Source of the DNA: RUG572 sp051884915
GTDB taxonomy: Bacteria > Verrucomicrobiota > Kiritimatiellia > RFP12 > UBA1067
Reading direction: 5' to 3'
Length of the DNA: 64,000 nt
NCBI GenBank assembly: GCA_051884915.1
Contig: JBJEWF010000029.1
Coordinates: forward strand, 13,872 to 77,871
In this document: in pieces, positions 18,010 through 26,343 of the stretch
How positions within the stretch are numbered: the stretch's first letter is position 1
Layout: each line of letters opens with the position of its first letter
Program-made: the position numbers and the translations under genes
The notes under the pieces: generated by a model
Database searches by the model: none
Told to the model about the DNA's origin: nothing
What the model saw: only the letters and a program-made list of their open reading frames with translations

Positions 18010-20301
18010 TCAATCCTTCCTGCCCGTTTCGACGACCGCCTTGGGGTAGCGTTTCTTCAATTCGTCCATCAGGCCTTTCGCTTCCTCGACTTTCCCCTGT
18101 TCCTTCAAAATCGCGGCCGCCCGCGCCAGGGCATGGGGAACGACTCCCGGATCGTCGAACAGCGTCCCGACCAGCATGTGGTAGCCAAGGGCCGCGGCCG
18201 CATCGCCCCGTTCCTCCTCGTTGTGGGCAAGCGCCGCGTAGGCCTGGACGCGGATGGCGATCAGCTTCGGCGCCTGCGCCCGGGCGACGGCATCCGCCAG
18301 ATGCTCCTTGGCCTCGTCGAAAAGCCCCTTGGAGGTCTCCAGACGCCCCAGCGCCAAGGCGGCCTGCGCGCCGGCATCCGTCCGCGCCCCCGTCTTCAGT
18401 GCGCGCAGGTAGGCCGCCGCCGCCGCATCCTGTTCCCCCAGGCTTTCGCAGGCCCGACCCGTCAATGTCGCGCCAATCTGGTTCCAGGAGGCGTCGATAT
18501 TGCGTTTCTCGATGATGCGGGCCGCCGTCTGGGCGGCCGCCGTATTCGTCGTTTCCAGCATCGACTCCGCCACCCACGACAACGTCGACGGAGGCAGACG
18601 GTCGACCGCTTTCGTGTCCAGAATGCCGGCAAACAGCTGCGCCGCCTCGGCGTCCTTGCCGCGCCGCTGGAGGACCATCGCCAGTTCAAGCCTGATTTCG
18701 CGCTCGAATTCCGCCGTGGGTTCCGCCGCCAGGGCCGCGCGAAGATGCTTTTCGGCTTCGGGATCGTCGTCCGCGCCGCGGGCCGCCACGCCCCACCAGT
18801 AGAAGACCTCCGCCTTCTTGTCGGCATGCGGGAAACGCTTCACGCGCTCGCCGAGCGAACGGTCCGCCGCCCGGAACTCGCCGGCGCGGATCTCCTCCAT
18901 GGCCCGTGCGTAAAGCGCATCGGCCGCAACGGGCGAATCGGGAAACTTCTCCAGCAGAGCCGTCCAGTCCGCCCGCGCCCGTTCCGGTCGCTTCGCCTTG
19001 AGCTCGGTCACGCCGGCCATGAACTGGGCCTGGGGGGATGCGGGATTGTCCGGCCAATGCCGGGCCATCATGCGGTAGGCGCTCGCAGCCTTCGTCCAGT
19101 CGCCCGTCTTCTCCAGCAGCCAGGCCAGGCGATGGACGGCATTGGGCGCGTACGGACTGTTCGTGTGCACGGCGATCAGGCGCGCGTATTCGATCGCGAG
19201 CGGAAAATTCGTGACGGCGATGGCGGCTTCGCAGCCGTAGCTCCACGCCCGGTCCGCCGACTTCTCGGGAGGATCCCCGCGGCGCGCCAATTCGTCCAGA
19301 ACGCCTTTGGAGTTGTCCTGGGCCGCCAGAATCGCCAATCGCTCGAACCAGGCGGAATCCACATAGCGCCCCTTGGGATACTTCTGCAGATACTCCGTGT
19401 AGGCCGCCAGCGCGTCATTCTTGCGCTCCAGCATCTTCAGCGACGCCGCCGTCAGGTAGACGGCGTCCTCAATGCCCTGCGCCCGTCCGTCCGCGGCCAG
19501 CTGAAGGGCTTCCGAATAGCGGCCGCACAGGTAATTCGACCAGGACGCGTAGATCTGCGACTCCCGCATGTAGTCGCCCGCGGGAAACCTGTCGGCCAGA
19601 CGGCGAAACAGCGAGGACGCCTCGCCGTAGCGCCCTTCCCGGTAGCTGAGCATGCCGGCATAATACAGCGATTCTTCCGCCAGGCGCGCATCCGCGGAAT
19701 CCGCCATGTCCAGGTAGATCGTCTGGGCATGGCGCCGCTCGGAGGGCTCCGGAGAGGCCGCCAACAGCGAAGCCGAACGCAGGCGGGCCAGACAGGCCAC
19801 GTCATTGGTCCGCGAGACCTCGGCCGCCTTCAGGAAGAACTTGACCGCTTCAGCGTTCTTCCGGGCCTTCTCGGCCGCCTCGCCGAGATAATAGAGCGCG
19901 GTCGCGCGGATCTGTTCCGAGGCCTCCGGACGATCCAGGTCCAGAAGCTCCCTGGTCCGCGCCGGCTCCTCCTGCAGCATCGCCCGGTTGATCCGCGCAT
20001 AGTCGACATAGCGCGACGACGGGAACTCGCGAAGAAGATCCGCGTAGGCCTTCAGCGCGTCCGCGGTTCGCGGCGGCCGCAGGCTCCGGTAGGTCTCCCC
20101 CAATTTGAACAGCACCTCGTCGCGCGGCACGCCGCGGGCCTCGCGAATCGCCTCGTATTCCTTCAGCGCCTCGGCGTGGAGTCCCCGTTTGACGAGCTGG
20201 TTCGCAAGAGCCAGGCGGTCCGCAGGGAGCGCGGACGACAACTGCGCCGCAAGCGGCAGAACCGCAAGGCAAAAGGCAAATGTGCAAAGTCTCTGATGCA
20301 T
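18010..20301 (-). CDS. Exported tetratricopeptide-repeat protein
   Basis: A 763-residue protein with a signal peptide (MHQRLCTFAFCLAVLPLAAQ) and helical repeats over nearly its whole length. Typical TPR stretches include LHAEALKEYEAIREARG, DALAAYTEYLQKYPKGRYV and FYWWGVAARGADDDPEAEKH. Such proteins scaffold complexes in the periplasm or outer membrane. The start at 20301 keeps the signal peptide intact; a start six codons upstream is possible. A TAAAAT hexamer (20315-20310, minus strand) lies nine bases before this ATG and could be a -10 giving a very short leader. The divergent ssrA promoter is only 26 bases away. Confidence 0.75.
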   Translation of the reverse strand: MHQRLCTFAFCLAVLPLAAQLSSALPADRLALANQLVKRGLHAEALKEYEAIREARGVPRDEVLFKLGETYRSLRPPRTADALKAYADLLREFPSSRYVDYARINRAMLQEEPARTRELLDLDRPEASEQIRATALYYLGEAAEKARKNAEAVKFFLKAAEVSRTNDVACLARLRSASLLAASPEPSERRHAQTIYLDMADSADARLAEESLYYAGMLSYREGRYGEASSLFRRLADRFPAGDYMRESQIYASWSNYLCGRYSEALQLAADGRAQGIEDAVYLTAASLKMLERKNDALAAYTEYLQKYPKGRYVDSAWFERLAILAAQDNSKGVLDELARRGDPPEKSADRAWSYGCEAAIAVTNFPLAIEYARLIAVHTNSPYAPNAVHRLAWLLEKTGDWTKAASAYRMMARHWPDNPASPQAQFMAGVTELKAKRPERARADWTALLEKFPDSPVAADALYARAMEEIRAGEFRAADRSLGERVKRFPHADKKAEVFYWWGVAARGADDDPEAEKHLRAALAAEPTAEFEREIRLELAMVLQRRGKDAEAAQLFAGILDTKAVDRLPPSTLSWVAESMLETTNTAAAQTAARIIEKRNIDASWNQIGATLTGRACESLGEQDAAAAAYLRALKTGARTDAGAQAALALGRLETSKGLFDEAKEHLADAVARAQAPKLIAIRVQAYAALAHNEEERGDAAAALGYHMLVGTLFDDPGVVPHALARAAAILKEQGKVEEAKGLMDELKKRYPKAVVETGRKD

Positions 20302-20327
20302 GGGCGAACATTTTAGCATAAAGCCCC

Positions 20328-20356
20328 TTGACTTGCACGGGCATTTGCGAGATAAT
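20328..20356 (+). promoter_or_regulatory. sigma70 promoter of ssrA
   Basis: TTGACT (20328-20333) and GATAAT (20351-20356) are separated by 17 bases. Transcription would start near 20363, giving a 5' leader of about 17 bases that RNase P would remove to make the mature tmRNA end at 20380. Confidence 0.8.
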
Positions 20357-20379
20357 ACGGGCGTCCTTTTGGGAAAACT

Positions 20380-20733
20380 GGGGGTGATCCGGTTTCGACG
20401 GAATACGTTGAGGTTGGATTGCGCGTCGAGGATTCTCGTTGGCCTCGTTAAAAAACGGGAAAAAATGTAATTGCGAACAACGATTACGCTCTCGCGGCCT
20501 AATTTATGGCTGCATGTCGTTCGGCCGACGCCTGCTGAGCCGTCACGACATCATCTGGCAGGACTTGTCCGGAAGCGCTCCGCTCGCGCGTCCGAGGCTC
20601 GTATAACCGAACGGATGACACGGGAATCGCCCGCCTGTCGGCAGTCCCGCGTCGAGATCAAAGGCCGGCTACACGCGTAGACGTTCGATTGATTCTATTT
20701 CGGACAGGGGTTCGACTCCCCTCACCTCCACCA
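20380..20733 (+). ncRNA. ssrA: Transfer-messenger RNA (tmRNA)
   Basis: A 354-base tmRNA that rescues stalled ribosomes and tags nascent proteins. The acceptor stem pairs GGGGGTG (20380-20386) with CACCTCC (20723-20729), followed by A and an encoded CCA. The conserved GGTTTCGACGG lies just after the 5' stem and the T-arm loop TTCGACT near the 3' end. The resume codon is GCG at 20473, and the reading frame 20473-20502 encodes tag ANNDYALAA then TAA. The length and all landmark elements match single-piece bacterial tmRNA. It is intact although a prophage follows directly. Confidence 0.97.
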
Positions 20734-20788
20734 TCATTTTAGGGACTTTTGCGCCGTCCCAAACGGTACAGTTTTCCCGCACCGCAAT

Positions 20789-20813
20789 AAAGCCCCGTAT
20801 TTCGGGGCTTTTT
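20789..20813 (+). terminator. Intrinsic terminator of ssrA
   Basis: AAAGCCCCG (20789-20797) pairs perfectly with CGGGGCTTT (20803-20811) over a five-base loop and runs into T residues. It ends the tmRNA transcript. Confidence 0.85.
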
Positions 20814-21052
20814 CGCCATACCCGCCCTCCGCCGCCACGGCGTTATAGGCACCCTCTCTCCTCCTCTCTCCCCGGCAGGACCCTATTCCTGCCCGATGTC
20901 CTATTTTCTTTTCGGATGCCGTCCAAAACTTGAAAGCCCTTGTATTATTGGGTGAAACGCGACTTCTCTTCTCTGCTGTCCTGTTTGGGATGTCAAGTAT
21001 GATAGAGATAGGGCAGGCATACGCACACTCCGAAAATAGTCACTATTCCCGC

Positions 21053-21081
21053 TGGATATGTCAGCGAATATACGCCAGTAT
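21053..21081 (+). promoter_or_regulatory. Promoter of the recombinase operon (class A/B, dyad -10)
   Basis: TGGATA (21053-21058) and CAGTAT (21076-21081) with a 17-base spacer. The -10 is embedded in ATATACGCCAGTATATGCGG, a dyad also present at the HARE-HTH gene promoter (55931-55959). The spacer contains TGTCAGCG (21059-21066), a box repeated many times around 58.9-59.2 kb, so a phage regulator probably binds between the two hexamers. Confidence 0.7.
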
Positions 21082-21163
21082 ATGCGGTAGTGAATTTTGT
21101 TGGCGGAATCTCGCTACCTCCTGCCCGGAGGCGGTGATAGAGAATGCCAAAGGAGATGAAGTC

Positions 21164-21274
21164 ATGGAAAGCAACCAGAAAGTCCAAGAGAGCCTTCTCG
21201 ATGCCGCGCGGGTGATGGCAGATGCCATCGCACGCCTTGCCGAGAAGCGTCATGTTCAAAAGGAGGCGTCGTAA
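21164..21274 (+). CDS. 36-residue leader protein of the recombinase operon
   Basis: A very short gene beginning MESNQKVQESLLDAARVMAD and ending in a basic tail (LAEKRHVQKEAS). It is predicted to be one amphipathic helix. AAAGGAGATG lies at the right distance before ATG, and the stop codon TAA is directly followed by the ATG of the DUF2924 gene. Position and spacing support real translation. The function is unknown. Confidence 0.55.
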   Translation: MESNQKVQESLLDAARVMADAIARLAEKRHVQKEAS

Positions 21275-21715
21275 ATGGAAAGCCTGCCCAATTCCCTGTT
21301 GACCGAAATCAATGCGGTCTCGCGGATGGACGCGCCGACCCTCCGCGCCCGCTACGGACATTTCTTCGGCGAGAACTCGACGCGCTCGACCGCCAGCCTG
21401 CGCTCGGAAATCATCTACAAGCTGCAGGAACGGCACTACCGCAAGACGGTAGGAACCGAGACGGCGGAGATTTTGAACGACGCCCTCGAAAAGCGCGAGG
21501 GCAAGAAGAAGGAGCGGGAGCCCCATGCGGCGGGAGCGCAGTACGTGCGTGAGTGGCACGGCAAGAAGCACGTCCTTGTCTACCGGGGCGGCAGACAGTA
21601 CGAATACGAGGGTCAGATGTACCACTCGCCCTCCGAGGTCGCAAAGCTCATCACCGGGGCCAACTGGAACGGGCGCGAGTTCTTCCATATGCCGCCCCTC
21701 AAGGAGAGGAGATAG
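21275..21715 (+). CDS. DUF2924 family protein
   Basis: A 146-residue protein of the DUF2924 family, which is found almost always next to large serine recombinases in prophages and integrative elements. The N-terminal half is helical (LRSEIIYKLQERHYRKTVG). The C-terminal half resembles a small beta domain with WHGKKHVLVYRGGRQYEYEG and SPSEVAKLITGANWNGREFF, reminiscent of an RAMA/SPOC-like DNA-associated module. A likely role is as accessory factor in integration or excision, but this is inferred from gene neighbourhood only. AAGGAGG precedes ATG, and two bases separate it from the recombinase start. Confidence 0.75.
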   Translation: MESLPNSLLTEINAVSRMDAPTLRARYGHFFGENSTRSTASLRSEIIYKLQERHYRKTVGTETAEILNDALEKREGKKKEREPHAAGAQYVREWHGKKHVLVYRGGRQYEYEGQMYHSPSEVAKLITGANWNGREFFHMPPLKERR

Positions 21716-21717
21716 CC

Positions 21718-23022
21718 ATGCCGCAGCAGAGGACAGATACGCCCGTGAGCGCAGCCGCAAGACGGTGCGTCATCTATTGCCGCAAGTCGAGTTCCGAAGG
21801 TCTCGACCGCAACTACACGTCAATCGACGCACAGCGCGACACCTGCCTCCGGTTCATCGAGAGCCACGCCGGGGACGGCTGGCAGTACACGGGGCAGGTG
21901 TTCGAGGACGGCGGATTCTCCGGCGGTACGACCGACCGCCCGGCTTTCCAGAGGATGATGCGCGACGTCCGCAACGGCGAGATCGACATCATCGTCATCT
22001 ACAAGCTCGACCGCATCAACCGCAACAAGCGCGACTTCTGGAACATCGAACACGAGCTGCGCCAGCACGGCGTCGAAATCGCCTGCGCCACGCAGTCCAT
22101 AGAACTCAAGACCTCAACCGGACGCGCCACAACCGGCATCATGATGGACTTCGCCGAGCTGGAGCGCGAGATGGACTCGGAGCGCATCCTCGGCCAGCTT
22201 CGCGCCGCCAGAGCCGCCGGACGCTGGTCCGCCGCCGCGACTCCTTACGGATACAAGAAGAACGAGGATTCGGAACTCGTCGTGGACGAGACGAAGGCCG
22301 AGTTGATACGATTCATCTTCGAGCGCTACCCTATCATCAAGAGTGCCAAGCAGGTCGCAAAGGAGCTGAACGACCGGTTCGGACCCAAGGAGCCGGGGAC
22401 ACCGTGGCTGACGAGGCACGTCTACAAAATCCTCCAGAACATCGCCTACAAGGGGCTTGTGGCCTACGAGGGCATCGAGTACAAGGGAATCCACACGCCG
22501 CTCGTCACGAGCGAACAGTGGGCATTGGCGCGCAAGGTGGCGGCGGAAAACACGGCAGACCGCGAAGCCGCCCAGAGGATGCAGTCGATAGCCGAGTTCA
22601 GGGGAATTCTCAAATGCGGCCATTGCAACTGCCTCATGACGCCCGGCTACACGATGAAGGCGGGACGCCGGTTCATCTACTACCGGTGCGTCAAAGACCA
22701 TGCCCGCGCCGTTTCGACCTGCCCGGTTCGCGTCATTTCGTCGAAGGAGCTGGAACGCCCCGTGTGGAACGAACTCGGCAAGATTCTCACCACACCCACG
22801 TTCCACAAGATGCTCGCCGAGCTTAAGCCGGAGCTGAAGGACGCAACCGAGGACACCCTCGGCAACCTCGCCGACTTCATCGAGCAGCTCTACCCGGTCG
22901 AACGCTCCCGGATAGTACACGCCCTCATCCGGGAGCTGCGCTTGAGCGAGGACGGCCTCGATATATTCTTCAACACAAACGGCGCGAAGCAGATAGCCGA
23001 GGAGATGAGAAACCATGCCTGA
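21718..23022 (+). CDS. Large serine recombinase (prophage integrase)
   Basis: A 434-residue site-specific recombinase. The N-terminal resolvase domain has YCRKSSSEGLDRNYTSIDAQ with the likely catalytic Ser24, and IVIYKLDRINRNKRDFW with the active-site arginines. Residues about 170-270 are the recombinase DNA-binding domain (DETKAELIRFIFERYP). A zinc ribbon follows, CGHCNC with a later CPVRV, then a coiled-coil-like tail. Such enzymes cut both strands with 2-base overhangs and integrate phage DNA. The start at 21718 was chosen because AAGGAGAGG lies seven bases upstream; longer frames upstream overlap DUF2924. Confidence 0.92.
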   Translation: MPQQRTDTPVSAAARRCVIYCRKSSSEGLDRNYTSIDAQRDTCLRFIESHAGDGWQYTGQVFEDGGFSGGTTDRPAFQRMMRDVRNGEIDIIVIYKLDRINRNKRDFWNIEHELRQHGVEIACATQSIELKTSTGRATTGIMMDFAELEREMDSERILGQLRAARAAGRWSAAATPYGYKKNEDSELVVDETKAELIRFIFERYPIIKSAKQVAKELNDRFGPKEPGTPWLTRHVYKILQNIAYKGLVAYEGIEYKGIHTPLVTSEQWALARKVAAENTADREAAQRMQSIAEFRGILKCGHCNCLMTPGYTMKAGRRFIYYRCVKDHARAVSTCPVRVISSKELERPVWNELGKILTTPTFHKMLAELKPELKDATEDTLGNLADFIEQLYPVERSRIVHALIRELRLSEDGLDIFFNTNGAKQIAEEMRNHA

Positions 23023-23416
23023 CAACACAACCTACAAGGCCATGTCGAACGGAACGCTCGTGGCGCACGTCCCGCTGACGTTCGCCAGAATGCCCGCAGG
23101 AGGCCGTCTGTTCGCGCGGGAGGACGGACGCAACCGAGAACGCAACAAGGAGCTTGCGACCGTGCAGACGGTCGCTCTGGGCGTCCTGTGGCGAAGGATC
23201 GCCGCCAGCGACCGCTTCCCGACGAGGTTCAAGATGGCGGAGCATCTTCGCATAGACTCGTCCTACCTCACGCGGGTAATCCGCCTCGGCTACCTCTCGC
23301 CATACATCGTCGAGAAGATCGCCGCAGGAGACCTGCCGCACGTTTCGCTCGAAACCCTCATGAAGCTCCAGACGCCCCTCTGGGCAGAACAGCACAAGGC
23401 GCTGGGCATCGACTGA
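23015..23416 (+). CDS. HTH-like protein coupled to the recombinase
   Basis: A 133-residue protein whose ATG overlaps the recombinase stop by eight bases. The second half (RFKMAEHLRIDSSYLTRVIR, then LSPYIVEKIAAGDLPHVSL) has the pattern of a ParB/KorB-type helix-turn-helix as seen in small proteins that travel with serine recombinases. The N-terminal half is basic (REDGRNRERNKELATVQT). It may be a recombination directionality factor or an operon regulator. Neither role can be proved from sequence. Confidence 0.6.
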   Translation: MPDNTTYKAMSNGTLVAHVPLTFARMPAGGRLFAREDGRNRERNKELATVQTVALGVLWRRIAASDRFPTRFKMAEHLRIDSSYLTRVIRLGYLSPYIVEKIAAGDLPHVSLETLMKLQTPLWAEQHKALGID

Positions 23417-23539
23417 CACCAGATGCGCCCGCGCCGAAGGCGTCGGGTTGCCCGAGCGCGAAGCGCGAGTCGCAAGCAAAACGCGCGACCGCAAGGGGCC
23501 GCGCGCCAAAAGCAAGCGGAAACAAAGTGCTGCTGTTCA

Positions 23540-23917
23540 TTACGTGTGCATCATGGTCTCCTCCATTTTGTAGCCGATGGACGCGAGCTTGAGGAGCGTC
23601 TCCTCGAAGTTGGCCTTCGGGTCGTAGTTCTCGATGATCGCGCGAACTTCATTCTTGAGCTTGTTCATGTCTGTCTCCTTTCGGGTTGGTGTTTCGTGTG
23701 GTTCGATTTTCCAAGTGATCTCGTCGCCAATGCAGGCGCGGTTCTCGTCCGGCCAGTATACGTCAGTCGGATCGAAACGCGGGCTGTCTCCGGCCAGCAT
23801 CTCGCAGATGGTCTTTTCGACCGCGGCCCGCGCCTCCTCGACGCTGGGGTAGGCCGTTCGGACTGGCTTCTCGCCACTGTAGGGCGAGGTTTCCGTTACT
23901 ATCCATTCGGTTCGCAT
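23540..23917 (-). CDS. Prophage protein of unknown function
   Basis: A 125-residue protein, last gene of the leftmost accessory cassette. The first part is beta-rich (MRTEWIVTETSPYSGEKPVR, then SVEEARAAVEKTICEML). The second is a helical tail (KLKNEVRAIIENYDPKANFE). It is convergent with the HTH gene. AAGGCAGAGACA precedes ATG. No family is recognised. Confidence 0.5.
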   Translation of the reverse strand: MRTEWIVTETSPYSGEKPVRTAYPSVEEARAAVEKTICEMLAGDSPRFDPTDVYWPDENRACIGDEITWKIEPHETPTRKETDMNKLKNEVRAIIENYDPKANFEETLLKLASIGYKMEETMMHT

Positions 23918-24040
23918 TGTCTCTGCCTTTCGTTTTCTGGGCGCGACAGGCCGCGCGCGGGGCCTTGCGGCGCTTTGCTCACCCGACCCGACGCCTGCGG
24001 CGCGGGCGCATTTTGCGGCTCGCCGCGCCCGCTTGGGTGT

Positions 24041-24319
24041 TTAGTTGAATCTCTCCTTCAACGCCGCCAGAAGCCCTCTGTGCGCCTCTGTGTTCGGCTC
24101 TGCGAGCCAGCCACGCTCGTAGGCGATGACATCCTTCGCCGCGCCGTCCCTGCGGACGCAGAGCTTGCTGACACGCCCGCCATCGATGCCGAACCGCGAG
24201 GGCTCATCGTAGTGCTTGGCTTGAAAGACGTAGGTTTCGCCGCCATCGGCTTTGCGGATAGTTCCGAACGTCCAGCTGCCGGTCGTCCCCGTCACATTGA
24301 TTTCGTATTCGCTTTTCAT
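24041..24319 (-). CDS. Small prophage protein, DUF7678-like
   Basis: A 92-residue protein with a compact beta-rich N-terminus (YEINVTGTTGSWTFGTIRKA) and a conserved-looking block GGRVSKLCVRRDGAAKDVIA, then YERGWLAEP and a helical end. This block resembles the small DUF7678 family found in phages and plasmids; that match is from memory of the pattern only. It is the second gene of its cassette, 26 bases after the preceding one. Confidence 0.5.
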   Translation of the reverse strand: MKSEYEINVTGTTGSWTFGTIRKADGGETYVFQAKHYDEPSRFGIDGGRVSKLCVRRDGAAKDVIAYERGWLAEPNTEAHRGLLAALKERFN

Positions 24320-24345
24320 GTTCTTGCCCTCCGCCGTCGAGGTTG

Positions 24346-24702
24346 CTATTTCGTTATTCTCGTCAGAAGGACGTACTTGCCAATCGTCCGCCTCGGTGCA
24401 CGGGGCTTGAGGCTCGTCGGCGGCTTCCGGTCAAGCCAAGTCCGGTACCAATACTCGTAGTTGGTTCCGAAAAGCTCTGCCATCCGACCGAAGCAGTATT
24501 CCCGCTGCACCGATTCGCCGCAGTCGCATATTTCGTAGAACTCCTCGCCCGCCCTCATGCGGTCGGCCACCTCCTGGAAGGAGACCTCCTTCGAGAAGTC
24601 CCCAATCATGGTCTCCTCTTCGGGATGCTCCCGCAGGAGCCACTCCCTGACCTTTTCGTTCTTGCCGTCCGCTCTCGCGGCCTTTGCTTTCTGCTTTTTC
24701 AT
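24346..24702 (-). CDS. Charged prophage protein of unknown function
   Basis: A 118-residue protein with a lysine-rich N-terminus (MKKQKAKAARADGKNEKVRE) and a conserved-looking centre containing ICDCGESVQREYCFGRMAEL. The three cysteines could bind a metal. It is the first gene of cassette C, and its ATG is preceded by the shared leader of that promoter family (AAGGAAAACAAAGCA). The first in-frame start after the promoter was chosen. Function unknown. Confidence 0.55.
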   Translation of the reverse strand: MKKQKAKAARADGKNEKVREWLLREHPEEETMIGDFSKEVSFQEVADRMRAGEEFYEICDCGESVQREYCFGRMAELFGTNYEYWYRTWLDRKPPTSLKPRAPRRTIGKYVLLTRITK

Positions 24703-24739
24703 TGCTTTGTTTTCCTTTGCTTTCCTTTCAACGCCGCAC

Positions 24740-24768
24740 ATTATGGCGTAGTTCCGTGACTATATCCA
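24740..24768 (-). promoter_or_regulatory. Cassette promoter C
   Basis: Minus-strand TGGATA (24768-24763) and CATAAT (24745-24740), spacer 17 bases ending TACGC. It is preceded by CCCGC and followed by GTGCGGCGTTGAAAGGAAAG, shared with promoters E and F (D differs by one base). It drives the 24702, 24319 and 23917 genes. Confidence 0.75.
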
Positions 24769-24808
24769 GCGGGTGTTTTCATAAATCTTTCGATCCGCTC
24801 CGGCAGCT

Positions 24809-25297
24809 TCACGAGCCGCCGCCGAGCCTGAACCACGACCTCTTCTCCTTTTCGGGCTTCAACGCGCCGAAGGCGTTAGGCAGTCCCCAATACCTCGCTC
24901 CCGTCGCGCACACGATGCGGTAGTCCTCCGGATAGGGCTTGCCGTCGCGCTCCTTCCGCGTCGAAGGCGTCATCGCGTAGGTGAAGGCCGGAATGCGGTA
25001 GCGCGTCATTCGGTTGCCCATCAGCTCGGCGTGGACGATGACCTTGACGCAGTTGTAGATGTTGGGGTAGCCCTCGTAGGCGTCGAGCCGCCGAAGCTCC
25101 GTGGGCGTGACGAGGTAGAGGACGCCCTCAACGCGCCCGCCACGGGCTTTCTCGATGTCGGCGTAGAGACGCTCGACCAGACGCCAGCCGCGCAACGTGG
25201 CCCGTCCCACGGGCCTTGCGTCGGGGATGCGGCGGCGCATCCGTTCGGGGTTGAGGTTTGAGCCGTACGCGAAGTAGAGGTAGGTCTGCGATTCCAT
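24809..25297 (-). CDS. Gamma-glutamylcyclotransferase-like (AIG2/GGCT fold) protein
   Basis: A 162-residue GGCT-fold protein. The signature phosphate-binding-like loop FAYGSNLNPERM is at the N-terminus, and the catalytic glutamate motif RLDAYEGYPNIYN is near residue 85. This family removes gamma-glutamyl groups as 5-oxoproline from small amines or peptides. The gene follows the putative amidoligase gene by 71 bases in cassette D, a pairing known from comparative work on amidoligase operons in phages. It therefore may cut or recycle a gamma-glutamyl-type bond made by its neighbour. The start at 25297 is chosen because it gives the canonical N-terminus; longer frames run through another gene. 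Confidence 0.8.
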   Translation of the reverse strand: MESQTYLYFAYGSNLNPERMRRRIPDARPVGRATLRGWRLVERLYADIEKARGGRVEGVLYLVTPTELRRLDAYEGYPNIYNCVKVIVHAELMGNRMTRYRIPAFTYAMTPSTRKERDGKPYPEDYRIVCATGARYWGLPNAFGALKPEKEKRSWFRLGGGS

Positions 25298-25368
25298 TTC
25301 CGTTTCCTTTCGTTTCCGTTTCCCTTGGGGTTGCCCCGTCCCCCTCGCGGGGGGCGGGGCGTTCCGCT

Positions 25369-26289
25369 TCAGCCGTTCGCCTCCGTGCGGGCGTTGCGTC
25401 CATCGTGGCGTCCGTCCTTCCAAGCCGCCGAGCCGGGCAGGTTCTTGCAAAGGTGGTGGCGCATCGTCTTGAAGAGGTTTCCGTTCGCGCCGAGGCGGAG
25501 CAGGAAAACCCGCAGGTCGTACTTGGCGCTTGCCTCGCTGTAGGGGCGCGGGTTCTTCGCGCTCGACGCCTTCGCGTTCTTGGCGCGGAGGGCAATCAGC
25601 AGGGCGAGCTGAACCGCCGTCTTGACCTCGCCCGCATGGGTCGTGCCGTTGAAGAAGCGATACTCGACCGTGTGCTTGCCGCCGTTCCAAAGGTTGTGGA
25701 GGTTGAGGGCGCGGTAGCGGGCGCGGCAGTAGTGGCTGTGGCGGTCGTAGCATCCGCCGTAGTAGGCGTCGCCAATCTTCGCCATCGTCGGGTTGCGCAT
25801 CGCGCAAATCTTGTCGACGAAACCGTGGTCGGTCTTGCGCGTGTAGGAATCGATGCGGCTCTGCAAGGTTCCCGCCGCCTTGAGAATCAGCTCCTCCTGC
25901 TTGTAGAAGGTCTTGACGAGGTTCTTGACGTTCTCGGCGGTGAAGTCCGCCGCGCCGACGTGGACGTGGAGCCCCGTGCGGCTGTTTGCCTTCGCGCCCT
26001 TGCGCCGCAGGGCGCGGACGACCTGCTGGAGGGTTTCGAGGTCGGCCACCGTCATGATTGGCGTGACCACCTCGGCGGAGGTGCCGCAAAGGCTCCCGTC
26101 ACTCACCACCTGCCACTTGCGTCCGTCGGGCATCGTCACCGTCCAGTTGTGGAGGTGGTAGCCCTCGAACCGCGCCGTGCCGCCCGTGACCTCGGCCACC
26201 GTCTTCGCGGCGCGTTCCTGGCTGATTCCTTCGTACTCGAGTTCGCACCCGAAGGTGCGGCTCGCCATCTCTGCTTCTGTTATCGTCAT
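25369..26289 (-). CDS. Putative amidoligase (glutamine-synthetase-like fold)
   Basis: A 306-residue protein with the marks of the amidoligase_2 family. These are an N-terminal acidic motif (TFGCELEYEG), a glycine/aspartate strand (DGRKWQVVSDGSL followed by AEVVTP), the metal-site motif TGLHVHVGAADFT, and VEYRFFNGTTH. Proteins of this fold are predicted to form amide or isopeptide bonds using ATP, and phage members are thought to modify peptides or proteins. It is the first gene of cassette D, directly under its own promoter, with a GGCT-like gene behind it. The start at 26289 follows the shared AAACAAAGCA leader. The substrate is unknown. Confidence 0.8.
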   Translation of the reverse strand: MTITEAEMASRTFGCELEYEGISQERAAKTVAEVTGGTARFEGYHLHNWTVTMPDGRKWQVVSDGSLCGTSAEVVTPIMTVADLETLQQVVRALRRKGAKANSRTGLHVHVGAADFTAENVKNLVKTFYKQEELILKAAGTLQSRIDSYTRKTDHGFVDKICAMRNPTMAKIGDAYYGGCYDRHSHYCRARYRALNLHNLWNGGKHTVEYRFFNGTTHAGEVKTAVQLALLIALRAKNAKASSAKNPRPYSEASAKYDLRVFLLRLGANGNLFKTMRHHLCKNLPGSAAWKDGRHDGRNARTEANG

Positions 26290-26343
26290 TGCTTTGTTTC
26301 CTTTGCTTTGCTGTAGGGCCACCGTGGCCTTTCAACGCCGCTC

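Larger units (their letters stand above)
20734..21163 (+). other. Intergenic stretch at the host/prophage boundary
   Basis: This 430-base stretch has no convincing gene. It holds the ssrA terminator, a pyrimidine-rich tract around 20850-20890, and the prophage operon promoter at 21053-21081. The left prophage attachment site must lie somewhere here or slightly further left. Serine recombinases leave only a short core, so it cannot be pinpointed without the right end. Confidence 0.5.

Noticed and set aside
12625..20316. Plus-strand open frames opposite DUF1080, ribBA, VWA and TPR genes
   Set aside because: Same cause: antisense shadows of genes with clear family assignments. None has a plausible ribosome binding site and domain.
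20993..21760. 255-residue minus-strand frame across the recombinase operon promoter
   Set aside because: It lies opposite DUF2924, which has a good ribosome binding site and family pattern; the frame crosses the clear promoter and has no domain of its own.
23417..24040. GC-rich inverted stretches around 23460-23515 and 23935-24030 considered as prophage attachment repeats
   Set aside because: Similarity is partial and mainly reflects GCG/CGC runs; both lie inside the prophage.
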